Below are positions 49,984-58,033 of a stretch of DNA of 64,000 bases, in pieces. Location: NCBI RefSeq assembly GCF_900101625.1, contig NZ_FMYZ01000006.1, positions 310,001-374,000 on the forward strand. Direction: 5' to 3'. A model generated the notes under the pieces. It saw nothing but the letters and a program-made list of their open reading frames with translations. It was not told where the DNA came from and made no database searches. The position numbers were made by a program, and so were the translations under genes. The stretch is from Cupriavidus sp. YR651 (lineage in GTDB: Bacteria > Pseudomonadota > Gammaproteobacteria > Burkholderiales > Burkholderiaceae). Numbering within the stretch: the stretch's first letter is position 1; every line of letters starts with the position of its first letter.

Positions 49984-50271
49984 CTACGGAATCAGTGGAA
50001 ACGGCCAGGGGTCCGTGCGCGGCGCTACCCGTTGAGCTTCAATCATGTCTGCATAGGCAGATTCTTGCCCAGCGGCGCTGGCGGGATATACAAGGGTCCC
50101 GCTATTTGCGACTTCGATCTTGTGGCAATCGATATCGTTCGTATCTTCCTCAAAGACTCGCCAGTACCAGCCCTGGCTGGCGTGAGGCACAACCTCTCCG
50201 CTGTAGGTTCGCATCGAAAATGGTCCTAGTGAACGAGTGGCAATAGTAAACGCGGGGTGCATGTCTTGCAT
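49984..50271 (-). CDS. Small hypothetical protein
   Basis: A 95-residue frame from ATG at 50271 with aromatic and Pro-rich residues (SQGWYWRVFEEDTNDI; ending RTDPWPFPLIP). The hydrophobic-polar pattern suggests a small folded domain, but there is no clear Shine-Dalgarno. No domain recognised. Kept because its composition is protein-like and it is opposed by no better gene on the other strand. Confidence 0.4.
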   Translation of the reverse strand: MQDMHPAFTIATRSLGPFSMRTYSGEVVPHASQGWYWRVFEEDTNDIDCHKIEVANSGTLVYPASAAGQESAYADMIEAQRVAPRTDPWPFPLIP

Positions 50272-50469
50272 CCCAGTGAGCTAGTTCTCGGCGGCAGCCC
50301 TTTCCGCACTCGACAATTGTGAATTCGCCGGGCTTTCTCCACGATCTAGCAACCGCCCCACATGTCACCGGCTATCTAACTTTGGGCACATGAACGCAGT
50401 CGTTTGTGCCACAAAAGCGGCACGAGTGCCTATCCTGCCCTAGTATTTTACCTCCCACATTCTCCAACT

Positions 50470-50557
50470 TCGTACAGTACAAAGCGCGTACAGAATCAGA
50501 ACATAAGCAGTACGCTCGCAGAACTTATTCGGTACAAAAAACGTACAAAGAGCGTAC
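50470..50557 (+). repeat. Clustered GTAC-containing repeats
   Basis: CGTACA recurs four times or more and GTACAAA three times within 88 bp (for example CGTACAGTACAAAGCGCGT, then GGTACAAAAAACGTACAAAG, then AGCGTACATT). The spacing and recurrence suggest binding sites of a plasmid control protein. Confidence 0.5.
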
Positions 50558-50603
50558 ATTTGCAGGTCAAAAAGTCAGTTCCAGTCTCAACTGCTCACTC
50601 TGA

Positions 50604-50636
50604 GGCAGTTCTACGGCAGTTCTACGGCAGTTCTAC
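50604..50636 (+). repeat. Three tandem 11-bp iteron-like repeats
   Basis: GGCAGTTCTAC occurs three times head to tail (50604-50614, 50615-50625, 50626-50636) and then partially (GGCAT). The 11-bp period places each unit on the same helix face, as in iterons. Confidence 0.65.
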
Positions 50637-50738
50637 GGCATTTCCATTCGCATGGAATGCACCTTGCATGCAAACATGGGGCATTGCTGGGAGCAATCAG
50701 CAAGATCACACGCGCCTACCCACGTGACTCTCCCAGCC

Positions 50739-50764
50739 AAGATTTTCGCGGACGCGAAAATCTT
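50739..50764. promoter_or_regulatory. Palindromic operator candidate (TTTCGCG type), copy 1
   Basis: AAGATTTTCGCG-GA-CGCGAAAATCTT is a perfect 12-bp inverted repeat. Its core TTTCGCG-GA-CGCGAAA recurs as the reverse complement at 52596-52611. Confidence 0.6.
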
Positions 50765-50995
50765 GCATGGCGTTCGCCTCGACGAGTGATCGTTCGACAT
50801 GCGCCTGATTCCTTGCTTGTGTTGCATACGCCCCATTCCCTCAGTATTATCCTCGCTAGGGCTTGGTCGACGCCCGCTGCCCATCCTTGGCGAACCCGGA
50901 GGGACGACCTTCTTCTCACCATTCCATGAGATTCCTTTCTCGCGGTAATCGGCAATGGGCACCGGCTTTCCGCATGCACAGAAGGAGTTTCTGAG

Positions 50996-51727
50996 ATGCG
51001 CTACATCCCGACGTCCGCCGTTGCTGTTGAAAAGCTCAAGCAAGCGGCAAAAAAAGCCAAGCGTAAGTACAAGATTCCCCATAGCGACGCCCTCGATCGG
51101 GTTGCTCGCGGGGAGGGGTATGACCATTGGCATCATGTCACTCTTTGCGCTCGCGAAACAGAAAGGCTGGCGTCCCAGCCCAGCCTGGTAGGCGAATGCC
51201 AGCGCGCAGTAGATGCCGCAATTGCCGGGCGTTCGATTTCCATCGTCACAGGCCCGGAGATTCTGGCTGATGGGCCTCTGATCCTGTTCTCCACAGTCGA
51301 TGGTGACGCTTGGCTGCTGGAGCCGAACGAACGGATCTGTACCTGCCTCGCTTGGCATGGAACCCCGAGGAAATTCGGGATTTCTGATGCCGGCCAGCAG
51401 CTCCTGATTCACTGGGGCGGCTCTTACGAACTTCATGGCAATTTCTTCTCCGTCAGCATGGACGATGATGAAATAGGTGCGCGCATGATTGGCGGTTACC
51501 CCTTGCCGGAGCTACGCAAGGCCATCGAAAAATCGCTCTCGTTTGATGCTGCACTGAACGACATTTTTGGCGGCCGTGGGGGCGTCGATCTCACTGACGA
51601 GGTGATTGCCGACCTTGTGCGGCAAGGATGGGCGGAGAAAGAACTTCTGGCGGCTCGTTCGGACGGTGCCATTTATTCGCCGGCTAGGAATTCACTGCTG
51701 TATCCGGCCTTCGGCAATGTTCCTTAA
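50996..51727 (+). CDS. Plasmid-type hypothetical protein (243 aa)
   Basis: A 243-residue protein with AAGGAG 7 nt before ATG. The N-terminus is basic and helical (AVEKLKQAAKKAKRKYKIPHSDALDRVARGEGYDHWHHVTLC), a pattern I have seen in plasmid and integrated-element proteins of unknown function. The C-terminal two thirds are globular (VDGDAWLLEPNERICTCLAWHG, then EIGARMIGGYPLPELRKAIE). No enzymatic motif is recognised. It is a single gene, with an inverted repeat immediately downstream (51768-51828). Confidence 0.7.
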   Translation: MRYIPTSAVAVEKLKQAAKKAKRKYKIPHSDALDRVARGEGYDHWHHVTLCARETERLASQPSLVGECQRAVDAAIAGRSISIVTGPEILADGPLILFSTVDGDAWLLEPNERICTCLAWHGTPRKFGISDAGQQLLIHWGGSYELHGNFFSVSMDDDEIGARMIGGYPLPELRKAIEKSLSFDAALNDIFGGRGGVDLTDEVIADLVRQGWAEKELLAARSDGAIYSPARNSLLYPAFGNVP

Positions 51728-52161
51728 CACCGCTTTCTGAGGGCGAGTCAACTTACAGCTTCGAGCTCAGGGGCGCAGAATCTTCGGTGGAGCAGTTCTC
51801 TCCTACCCATAATCTCTGCGCCCCTGACCTACTTGTTTTCAGGCGGAGTGTTCCGCCGGCGCGTACAAGCCATTGAGATGGGTTGGCGAATAGCCATCCG
51901 GTTTTCAGACAATAAAACCGCGTAGCATCGTGGTTTCTAATCAAAATACTCCTCCGATTCAGATTGATCGCGTGGTGGGCCTGCCATTTAGCTCGGCTGG
52001 CCCGCCTTGGCTGAAATCGAATAAATTGAGTAGAATAAATATCAAAATTCTAAATACCCAGTGATTAATGTGAATTGGATATGGTGAATTTGCTTGTCAT
52101 GGCGCCATCGTTAATTTATGTGAATTTCCCGCTGCTCCTTGTCGGGCCTTGATTCGAGGCG
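51728..52161. other. 434-bp AT-rich intergenic region
   Basis: Contains a large 13-bp inverted repeat (51768-51828) and a long AT-rich tract (about 52010-52120, with TGTGAATT and TGGTGAATT repeats). No supported gene. Confidence 0.4.
51768..51828. repeat. Long inverted repeat with 35-nt loop
   Basis: TCAGGGGCGCAGA (51768-51780) and its exact complement TCTGCGCCCCTGA (51816-51828). The loop itself contains GGAG/CTCC. It lies 41 bp after the stop of the 243-aa gene. Confidence 0.5.
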
Positions 52162-52593
52162 ATGAAGGTAGTGACCGCTCGACAAGCTATTTCATTTGAC
52201 TTGGCGCTTGTCAATCTTTTTGATGGAGTCCCAATTATGGGCGGAGAATTACCTCGTCTGGAGATGGTTACGATTACCTTCGCCGCGGTTCTGATCGCGA
52301 CGATGATTGTTGCGACCCTTACTCATCGGGCATTGCGGGTGGCTCGAACGATCGCTGAAGGCGGCGGCGTTGATAGCCTTCTGTCCTATCGCAGTGCCAG
52401 TTTCTTGTTCATTCACTTCTGCCTGCTTTTCTCTTGGTTCCTGTTCCTGCGTGCCTGCTATGACGCAGTCGAACATGCAGAACCGCTTGAACTGACGATT
52501 GGGATGGGCGTGTTTCTTGGCGGCCAAGCTGCGATGGCCTTCCGGGCGGCCGCTCCTACCAACACTGATGGTGGAGAGACTAGTGATCGATAA
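52162..52593 (+). CDS. Small membrane protein preceding VirB5
   Basis: A 143-residue protein; an internal ATG at 52237 is an alternative start (118 aa). Two or three predicted helices (VTITFAAVLIATMIVATLTH, SASFLFIHFCLLFSWFLFLRA, LTIGMGVFLGGQAAMAFRA). No known domain. Its stop overlaps the GTG start of the VirB5-like gene by 11 bp, so translation is coupled with the T4SS fragment. Possibly a plasmid-specific T4SS accessory. Confidence 0.55.
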   Translation: MKVVTARQAISFDLALVNLFDGVPIMGGELPRLEMVTITFAAVLIATMIVATLTHRALRVARTIAEGGGVDSLLSYRSASFLFIHFCLLFSWFLFLRACYDAVEHAEPLELTIGMGVFLGGQAAMAFRAAAPTNTDGGETSDR

Positions 52594-53338
52594 ATTTTCG
52601 CGTCCGCGAAATTCCCTCCGACCTTCGCGCATATCGAACAAGCGAGCCAAGCAAGGAATCCTTCTTCTAGTCATCGTAGGTATGCAAGCGGTCTCACGGG
52701 CCTGCTTCGCGCAGGGCATCCCGGTCATCGACGCGGCGAGCCTGGCACAACAAGTCCAGCAGGTAGTTGCCTGGGCGAAGCAACTGCAACAGATGGAACA
52801 ACAGGTATTGCAGATGAAGCAGCAGTACGACAGCCTGAACGGGATTCGTGGCATGGCGAGCCTGGTCAACAACCCCGCGCTACGCAACTATCTGCCATCT
52901 GAGTACCAAACCATGCTGAACGGCAGCGGCCTATCCGCTGGCATTTCGGGCTCGATTGCCGCCATTCGTGATGCGGCCAAGCTATTGGATGTCAGTGCTA
53001 CGAGATTGCGTTCGACGAGCGACTCCGGAAAGGCGTTCATGAATGCACAAAACCAAAATGCTCTCAACCGAGCGATTGGGGAGGAGGGATATCGCCAAGC
53101 AAGCCAACGATTTGGCGCCATACAGCAGTTGCTGGACAAGGTAAACGCCGCTCCTGATCAGAAGGACATTCTTGATCTACAAGCCAGAATCCAAGCGGAG
53201 CAGGTGATGATTCAGAACGAACAGGTCAAGCTGCAGACGATGGCCTACCTCGCCCAAGCTCAGCGTGATATTCAGCAGCAACAAGCGCGTGAGATTGCGA
53301 TGAAGGCCGCCCGGCCGGCACTCCCTGCAGGCTGGTGA
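52583..53338 (+). CDS. virB5: VirB5-like type IV secretion pilus-tip protein
   Basis: A 251-residue protein with a GTG start (GGAG 7 nt upstream). A signal peptide (ILLLVIVGMQAVSRACFAQG) precedes a long Gln-rich helical domain (LAQQVQQVVAWAKQLQQMEQQVLQMKQQYDSLNG), matching VirB5/TraC/TrbJ proteins, which cap the T4SS pilus. C-terminal helices follow (LDKVNAAPDQKDILDLQARIQAEQVMIQNEQ). Its start overlaps the preceding gene. With eexN and virB6 downstream it follows the pKM101-type gene order. Confidence 0.85.
   Translation: MIDKFSRPRNSLRPSRISNKRAKQGILLLVIVGMQAVSRACFAQGIPVIDAASLAQQVQQVVAWAKQLQQMEQQVLQMKQQYDSLNGIRGMASLVNNPALRNYLPSEYQTMLNGSGLSAGISGSIAAIRDAAKLLDVSATRLRSTSDSGKAFMNAQNQNALNRAIGEEGYRQASQRFGAIQQLLDKVNAAPDQKDILDLQARIQAEQVMIQNEQVKLQTMAYLAQAQRDIQQQQAREIAMKAARPALPAGW
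52596..52611. promoter_or_regulatory. Palindromic operator candidate (TTTCGCG type), copy 2
   Basis: TTTCGCG-TC-CGCGAAA, the reverse complement of the core at 50744-50759. It overlaps the first codons of virB5. Confidence 0.55.
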
Positions 53339-53358
53339 AGAGCTTTACGGAACAAGAC

Positions 53359-53598
53359 ATGAGAAAGCTATTGATGTCCAACATGCTGATGCTTGGTTTG
53401 CTTACGGCGTGCAGCGACGATGTGCCGAAGATCGTGGACCCTCACAATCCCACTGTTAATGGGCGCACCATGAAATCGAGCGAGTTCTTCCAGACGTACT
53501 GTCGTGGGAAGTCAGGTTATGAGAATGCGACGTGTCAGCGGGTAAAAGCGGCTATGGCACAAGATGCTGCTAGACCAAACCTCCCGAAGGGCTGGTAA
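53359..53598 (+). CDS. eexN: EexN-family entry-exclusion lipoprotein
   Basis: A 79-residue lipoprotein. The lipobox LLTAC is at residues about 14-18, followed by a short mature part with two cysteines (SEFFQTYCRGKSGYENATCQRVKAAM). EexN-type proteins block entry of related plasmids and sit beside virB5/virB6 in IncN-like systems. The ATG at 53359 gives the normal signal; a GTG 24 bp upstream would overlap virB5. It lies between virB5 and virB6. Confidence 0.75.
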   Translation: MRKLLMSNMLMLGLLTACSDDVPKIVDPHNPTVNGRTMKSSEFFQTYCRGKSGYENATCQRVKAAMAQDAARPNLPKGW

Positions 53599-53600
53599 CG

Positions 53601-54644
53601 ATGGCGGCTGATTTTCACTTTTACGAACGAGCGTTCTCGGAGCTTAACAACGCTCTTGGCAGCTACGTCTCGACTGTGGCCACGAACGTCATTCAAGCGA
53701 TTACCCCGACGGCCAGTACGTTGTTAATGATCTACGTAATGTTGTGGGGCTGGGCAATGATGCGAGGGATGATTCAAGAGCCGGTCCTCGACGGTACGAC
53801 GCGGCTGATAAGGCTGTCCGTTATCTGTAGCATCGCTCTAAGCATTGGTAACTACAGTGGATACATTGCCGACTTCTTGTGGAATGCCCCTGATGAGCTT
53901 GCCGCTTACGTGGCATCCGGCTATTCGAACAGTGGCAGCAACATCCAGTTCCTCGACAGTCTCATGTCGAAGATGTACGACCTTGGTCACGCGTTTTGGG
54001 ATTCCGCAAACGCGACTGGCGGCTTGATCCCAGACCTTGGCATGCTGACAACGGCAATCATGATCTGGTCTGCAGGCTTGGTCGCTACCGCCTATGGAGC
54101 TTTTCTCTTGGCACTTTCGAAAGCCGCCTTGGCAATCATCCTTGGAATCGGTCCAATTTTTGTGTTGTTGCTTATCTTTGAAGGTACGAAACGACTCTTT
54201 GAATCCTGGCTGAATCAGGCGTTGAACTATGTGTTCCTGGTGGTGCTGACGGCCGCCGCAATCAAGCTGATCTTGACCATACTGCAGAAGTACCTGCTTG
54301 AGGCAAGCGGATCTGGCTTGCTCGCTGACCCTTCGCCAAGTCAGGCACTTCCCGCAATTGGTTTCTGCATCATCGGTGCACTCGTGATGATGCAACTCCC
54401 GTCAATCGCTGCATCGCTGGGAGGCGGTACTGCGATCAGCACGCTCGGCGCTGCAGCATGGGTATACGGCAAGGCAAGAGGCGGGGCGGCGGGCCTGCGA
54501 CCTTCAAATATCCAGCGCAGTCTCCACAAAGCCCGTGCAGACGCCCGAATTGTCGGGGGAGCAGCCCGAACCACGGCAGGTGCTCCCATGGCGGTCTACA
54601 GGAGGATCACGGGGAACCGTGCGAATCGTGTGGCGCAACGCTAG
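53601..54644 (+). CDS. virB6: VirB6-like type IV secretion inner-membrane protein
   Basis: A 347-residue polytopic protein with six or more helices (for example STLLMIYVMLWGWAMM, LGMLTTAIMIWSAGLVATAYG, AALAIILGIGPIFVLLLIFEG, YVFLVVLTAAAIKLILTIL). The conserved loop GPIFVLLLIFEGTKRLFESWLNQAL is typical of VirB6/TrbL. The C-terminal tail is Arg-rich and cytosolic. It starts 2 bp after eexN. No further virB genes follow, so the operon is truncated. Confidence 0.88.
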   Translation: MAADFHFYERAFSELNNALGSYVSTVATNVIQAITPTASTLLMIYVMLWGWAMMRGMIQEPVLDGTTRLIRLSVICSIALSIGNYSGYIADFLWNAPDELAAYVASGYSNSGSNIQFLDSLMSKMYDLGHAFWDSANATGGLIPDLGMLTTAIMIWSAGLVATAYGAFLLALSKAALAIILGIGPIFVLLLIFEGTKRLFESWLNQALNYVFLVVLTAAAIKLILTILQKYLLEASGSGLLADPSPSQALPAIGFCIIGALVMMQLPSIAASLGGGTAISTLGAAAWVYGKARGGAAGLRPSNIQRSLHKARADARIVGGAARTTAGAPMAVYRRITGNRANRVAQR

Positions 54645-55012
54645 CACCTTGGGCGGGGGGCTAGAACTCCTTGCCTAATAAACCAGTCTAGGTCCGATCC
54701 TACACAGAGGCTGCCATACCTTTGCCGGGCTACGGGGTGCCGCTGCGCGGCAGGGCTACCGCCCCGGCCCCTACCGGCAACCCGCGCCCGGCGGGCGCGG
54801 CTTCGGGCACATGGCCGCCTGAACCGCCTGCATCGATCGACCGTACACTGAGCATTCAGTACGACCAAGAAATGGTCTGTCGCTCGGTGATGGGCGTAGA
54901 GCGCGCTGTCTGCAAAGCGACGGCACTCAGTCGGGCCAGGCGCGCAGCCACAGCAAGTGCTAATCGGAACGCGGGGCCCGACAGGATCTGCCGAACTCGA
55001 TATTGTCGAATC
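54645..55012. other. 368-bp intergenic region between virB6 and mobC
   Basis: GC-rich with several short inverted runs (for example GCCGCTGCGCGGC near 54740). No gene is supported. The truncated end of the transfer region. Confidence 0.35.
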
Positions 55013-55555
55013 TCATTCCATGTCGCCGCTCCAAGCTTGCCGGCTTGCTCTGACCAACTCACGGATGGCCTGGCGTTCTGACGCGATCGCGGCGGCCAGT
55101 TCCTGTAGCTTCTCCAGCTTTACACGCTCGGTTTCCTGAAAACCCTCGTTTAGGTTGCGGGTGATCTGGTTGATGTTGCGGCCGATGGCGGCCAGCTCTC
55201 GGTTGGCCGCCAACACGGCCGCCAACTCCGCATCCGTCAATACCGGGAGGCTGGTGACGTTGGTTTGTACAAGCGCGGCAACCCAACGGCCCAGAGCCAT
55301 GCCACCCGTCCTGGCTCGCTCCTTGGCAGCATCGCGTAGGAAGGCCGCCAAGCGCACTGTAACGCGTTCGGTACTTAGGCGGCTTAGATGAGGCTTCGCC
55401 GGCTCGTACGAGGACGATTCCTGACCGACTTCGGCCATGACCAATGTCCGCAACAGCTCGGATTCCGTCATACGACGGCTTCTAGCGCAGCGCTCGAACG
55501 CCGCTTTGACTTCCGGCTGAACGCGCGCTTTCAGTTCTTTTCTGAGTTCAGTCAT
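55013..55555 (-). CDS. mobC: MobC-like plasmid mobilization accessory protein
   Basis: A 180-residue protein. The N-terminus carries a short RHH-like segment (KELKARVQPEVKAAFERCARSRRMTESELLRTLV). The diagnostic MobC motif is NRELAAIGRNINQITRNLNEGF (about 117-138). MobC assists the relaxase at oriT. Relaxase genes usually follow in the same direction; here the sequence beyond 55013 contains no such frame, so the mobilization module has lost its relaxase. Confidence 0.82.
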   Translation of the reverse strand: MTELRKELKARVQPEVKAAFERCARSRRMTESELLRTLVMAEVGQESSSYEPAKPHLSRLSTERVTVRLAAFLRDAAKERARTGGMALGRWVAALVQTNVTSLPVLTDAELAAVLAANRELAAIGRNINQITRNLNEGFQETERVKLEKLQELAAAIASERQAIRELVRASRQAWSGDME

Positions 55556-55947
55556 AAATATCCGATCTCAATGAAGCCTCGCTTTGAGGATCTCGGTGTT
55601 TGGCTGAATGCGGGGTCAAGGGCGGCACCGGAGGCCGCATGCGGAGCGCAGGGCCGCCTGGCCCGAGCACCGAACGGGCGAGGATGCCGGCGAAGCGAAC
55701 CCTTGATGCCGCTGGAAGCCATCAAGCCTATGGCAAGGGAGTAGGTCAAGGGCGTAGCCCGCTGTGCCTGCTCCCGCTGCCAGTCCGGCAAGGTCGGACG
55801 CGGGGTGCAGCCGAAGGGGATGCCCAAGCCCGAAGGGCGCGGAGGAATGATTGCTTGGCCCCAAAGGGGCCCCGATAGTTTGGGGGGGCGCGCAGGGGGC
55901 TGGAGGATGCCCCGAAGGTAATGCCGTGAAGCCGCCCGTCGCGTTAA

Positions 55948-56169
55948 AGATTTTAAATAAAGTTAATCCGCGCGCGCGCGTTACGGTTTCTTGAAATCCG
56001 CGCGGCGACTGGCTTGGCGATGCCTTCGTGTGGGCAAATGCACGAGACCGTGGGCGTGTGAAAGCACGTGTCAATTCACAGGAGAGCGTGGGTGACCGCA
56101 CGTCCCAATTCACAGGTGGTGGAGACTTATCCACAGCGAGGGATACACGTGCTTTCACCCACGCTCTCC
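55948..56169. other. Probable replication origin (oriV) of the captured element
   Basis: Located directly past the 3' end of repA. Features: an AT-rich tract (TTAAAGATTTTAAATAAAG near 55945-55963), two direct repeats of 19 bp (GCACGTGTCAATTCACAGG at 56064-56082 and GCACGTCCCAATTCACAGG at 56098-56116), a perfect DnaA box TTATCCACA (56127-56135), and two inverted repeats (GTGAAAGCACGTGT at 56058-56071 with 56145-56158; GGAGAGCGTGGGTGA at 56081-56095 with 56155-56169). The last pair includes the final codons of repA itself. The layout resembles theta-replicon origins lying next to the initiator gene. Confidence 0.6.
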
Positions 56170-57078
56170 TTTGGCAGACGATACGCCGCGAGCCGTCAGA
56201 AGGTCGCCAATCCTGGCCTTGGCTCCCTTCGGGCCACGGGCATAGAAGGTCATGGTGTCGCGCTCATGATTGAACGCCATTTGATAGTCGGGAAGGCTGT
56301 TGCTTTCTGCCAGTTCCTTCACCAGGCGCCGAAACTCTCGCAGACTCGCGGTACTACCAGCCTTGGTACGCAAAAGAGACAGCGATATGCCCCATTTGGG
56401 CTGCGCACCGCAATGCTTGCGCGCCAGTTCATAGATGCGCCGGTCCAACGGTTTGCGCAGTCGAAAGTATTCGCGGCTGAGGGTCAGCACTTGCTTGGTT
56501 TTTACCGACCGGTAGAGCCATTCAGGGAGTACCACCGACACGGCTACCATCCGGTTATCACTTGAACTGCGTTCGATAATGCGAAAGGCTTCGATCAGAC
56601 CGAAGCCAGCCTTCTCGCGAATGTCATTCGTCTTGATGTTAGTAATGATGCGTGAGCCAGCGAGCCGCTCTAACGTATCGCTGAGTCTCTCGTAACTGCG
56701 ACCGCTTGTGCCACGGTTGGTGGCGCTAAGGAAGTCATACGCCGTGAAGTGAATAGTGCGGTCCGTGTCGTTTCGGCCTCGATTCATCGCTTCAACCAAC
56801 TGACTGATGCAGTAGATCCAAATGTCTTTGTCGTGGATGGTTGCCAGCCCCTTTGCTCCTGGTTGAACCTCGATGCTCTGGCCGTTGTGTTCATACCGTC
56901 TGATGCGCCGGTCTCCGGCCTTGAGCGCGAACAAGGGGTGTTCCATTGACGCTATGTCGTCCTTCGGTGCGGCATCGAGAATGTCTGCGACGAAGAAATC
57001 CCGTTGGGTATAACGATCAGGCAGGAGCCTTCCGCTGCCGGCGGAAGGCTGCTTGGTGGGCACTGTGTCGAAGGGCAT
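56155..57078 (-). CDS. repA: Replication initiator protein A (RepA/RPA family)
   Basis: A 307-residue plasmid initiator. It has the RPA-family signature blocks: YTQRDFFVADILDAAPKDDIASMEHPLFALKAGDRRIRRYEHNG (over residues about 22-65), DKDIWIYCISQLVEAMNRG, TAYDFLSATNRGTSGRSYERLSDTLERLAG, and LDRRIYELARKHCGAQPKWGISL. RPA proteins start theta replication in broad-host-range plasmids (IncW-like and others). The gene and the origin-like region are retained, unusual in an integrated island. Its final codons are duplicated in inverted orientation 60 bp downstream. Confidence 0.9.
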   Translation of the reverse strand: MPFDTVPTKQPSAGSGRLLPDRYTQRDFFVADILDAAPKDDIASMEHPLFALKAGDRRIRRYEHNGQSIEVQPGAKGLATIHDKDIWIYCISQLVEAMNRGRNDTDRTIHFTAYDFLSATNRGTSGRSYERLSDTLERLAGSRIITNIKTNDIREKAGFGLIEAFRIIERSSSDNRMVAVSVVLPEWLYRSVKTKQVLTLSREYFRLRKPLDRRIYELARKHCGAQPKWGISLSLLRTKAGSTASLREFRRLVKELAESNSLPDYQMAFNHERDTMTFYARGPKGAKARIGDLLTARGVSSAKGERG

Positions 57079-57081
57079 GGC

Positions 57082-57426
57082 TTACCCTCGAAGTGCTGGG
57101 GCGTGGTCCTTTCCTGCTGTCGGGGTATGCGCCAACGTCTTGGCTAGCTGCAGCGCCTTTGTGGGTCGACCCCGTTTCGGCCGCTTGTTCGCTGGGTGGC
57201 TCGGGTCTGCCGTGCAAAGGCCGTCGATATAAGCCGCCACATCGATTAGACGGAAGGCACGCTTGCTACCCATCTTGAACGAAGGGATGGGGTAGCGGCC
57301 CTGAGAGAGTGCATTCCTAATCGTCTGCGCTGTCTCGCTGGTGATTTCACTCACCTGCCGAACCGACAGCGTGGGGGGGTAAAGCGGGGTTAGGTACTCA
57401 AGAAGAGTAAGCTTTGTGAAAGCCAA
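57082..57426 (-). CDS. Helix-turn-helix DNA-binding protein (AlpA/excisionase-like)
   Basis: A 114-residue protein from a TTG at 57426 with AGAGGTG upstream. The HTH segment (TLSVRQVSEITSETAQTIRNALSQGRYPIPSFKMGSKRAFRLIDVAAYIDGL, over residues about 18-70) fits AlpA/MerR-like excisionases and plasmid copy-control proteins. The C-terminus is basic and disordered (KRPKRGRPTKALQLAKTL). It lies 3 bp upstream of repA on the same strand, so it may regulate RepA or act as a recombination directionality factor for the integrase. Confidence 0.72.
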   Translation of the reverse strand: MAFTKLTLLEYLTPLYPPTLSVRQVSEITSETAQTIRNALSQGRYPIPSFKMGSKRAFRLIDVAAYIDGLCTADPSHPANKRPKRGRPTKALQLAKTLAHTPTAGKDHAPALRG

Positions 57427-58033
57427 GATGGAACACCTCTGTGGGTGGCCGCGAGCACTGTTGTGCGCGCGGCCGCAACCGAGAGGTGTGTGATCCGGTA
57501 TCTGCCAATCCCAGCCATCAGGACTTGGTTCACGGCTGTTTGATGTATTTTCCGAAACACCCGCTTCCACTGGGCTAGCGCCCCCTGGGGACGCCCCTTG
57601 TTTTGGCAGCAGAAGATCTCGTAAGCTCCTGCCGTGGCGTTTCTCCACGGGCGCTACCCCGCGCTGTTTATCCACTCGCTCTTGTTCGCCTTATCCACAC
57701 TCTTTAAGGCGAACGCAGCCGTCCTGCTCGCTTTCATGGCCTCCAGGTGCACGCCCCATGACGGACTTTTTCAAGGCGCGCACCGGACTGCAAGCCATTC
57801 CGGTGCAGCGATTATACTTGTGTGTAACCCCTCGTCGTCAACGGGGCTGATGCACCATCGATGTCACAAGCCTTGTCCAAATTCTGTCCAAGAGCAGTGC
57901 AAATTCTTCTGGTAGAGTGCCGAATACTTCGGCATAACTCGATATACCGGAAAGAGCCTAGGTACTTGATGCAGTTGGGCAATCCTGGCACAGCGTGCTT
58001 TGGAATCAAAGGGTTGCGCGCATGCGAATGGGA
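57427..58033. other. Non-coding right end of the island
   Basis: Contains two DnaA-like boxes (TTATCCACT at 57668-57676 and TTATCCACA at 57691-57699), a hairpin TTCGCCTTA/TAAGGCGAA (57685-57713), the right arm-type integrase site (57873-57891), and a short hairpin GCCGAA/TTCGGC near 57920. No gene is supported. Confidence 0.5.
57873..57891 (+). repeat. Integrase arm-type site, right end
   Basis: TTGTCCAAATTCTGTCCAA matches the left site in 18 of 19 positions and keeps the 11-bp half-site period. It lies 142 bp inside the right core repeat. Confidence 0.7.

Larger units (their letters stand above)
50272..50995. other. 724-bp non-coding regulatory region of the island
   Basis: No convincing gene. 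It holds the clustered GTAC repeats (about 50470-50555), the 11-bp tandem repeats (50604-50636), and the long palindrome (50739-50764). Probably control DNA inherited from a plasmid backbone. Confidence 0.5.

Noticed and set aside
50404..50727. Small plus-strand gene over the repeat cluster
   Set aside because: The frame runs through iteron-like repeats, has no ribosome site and no domain.
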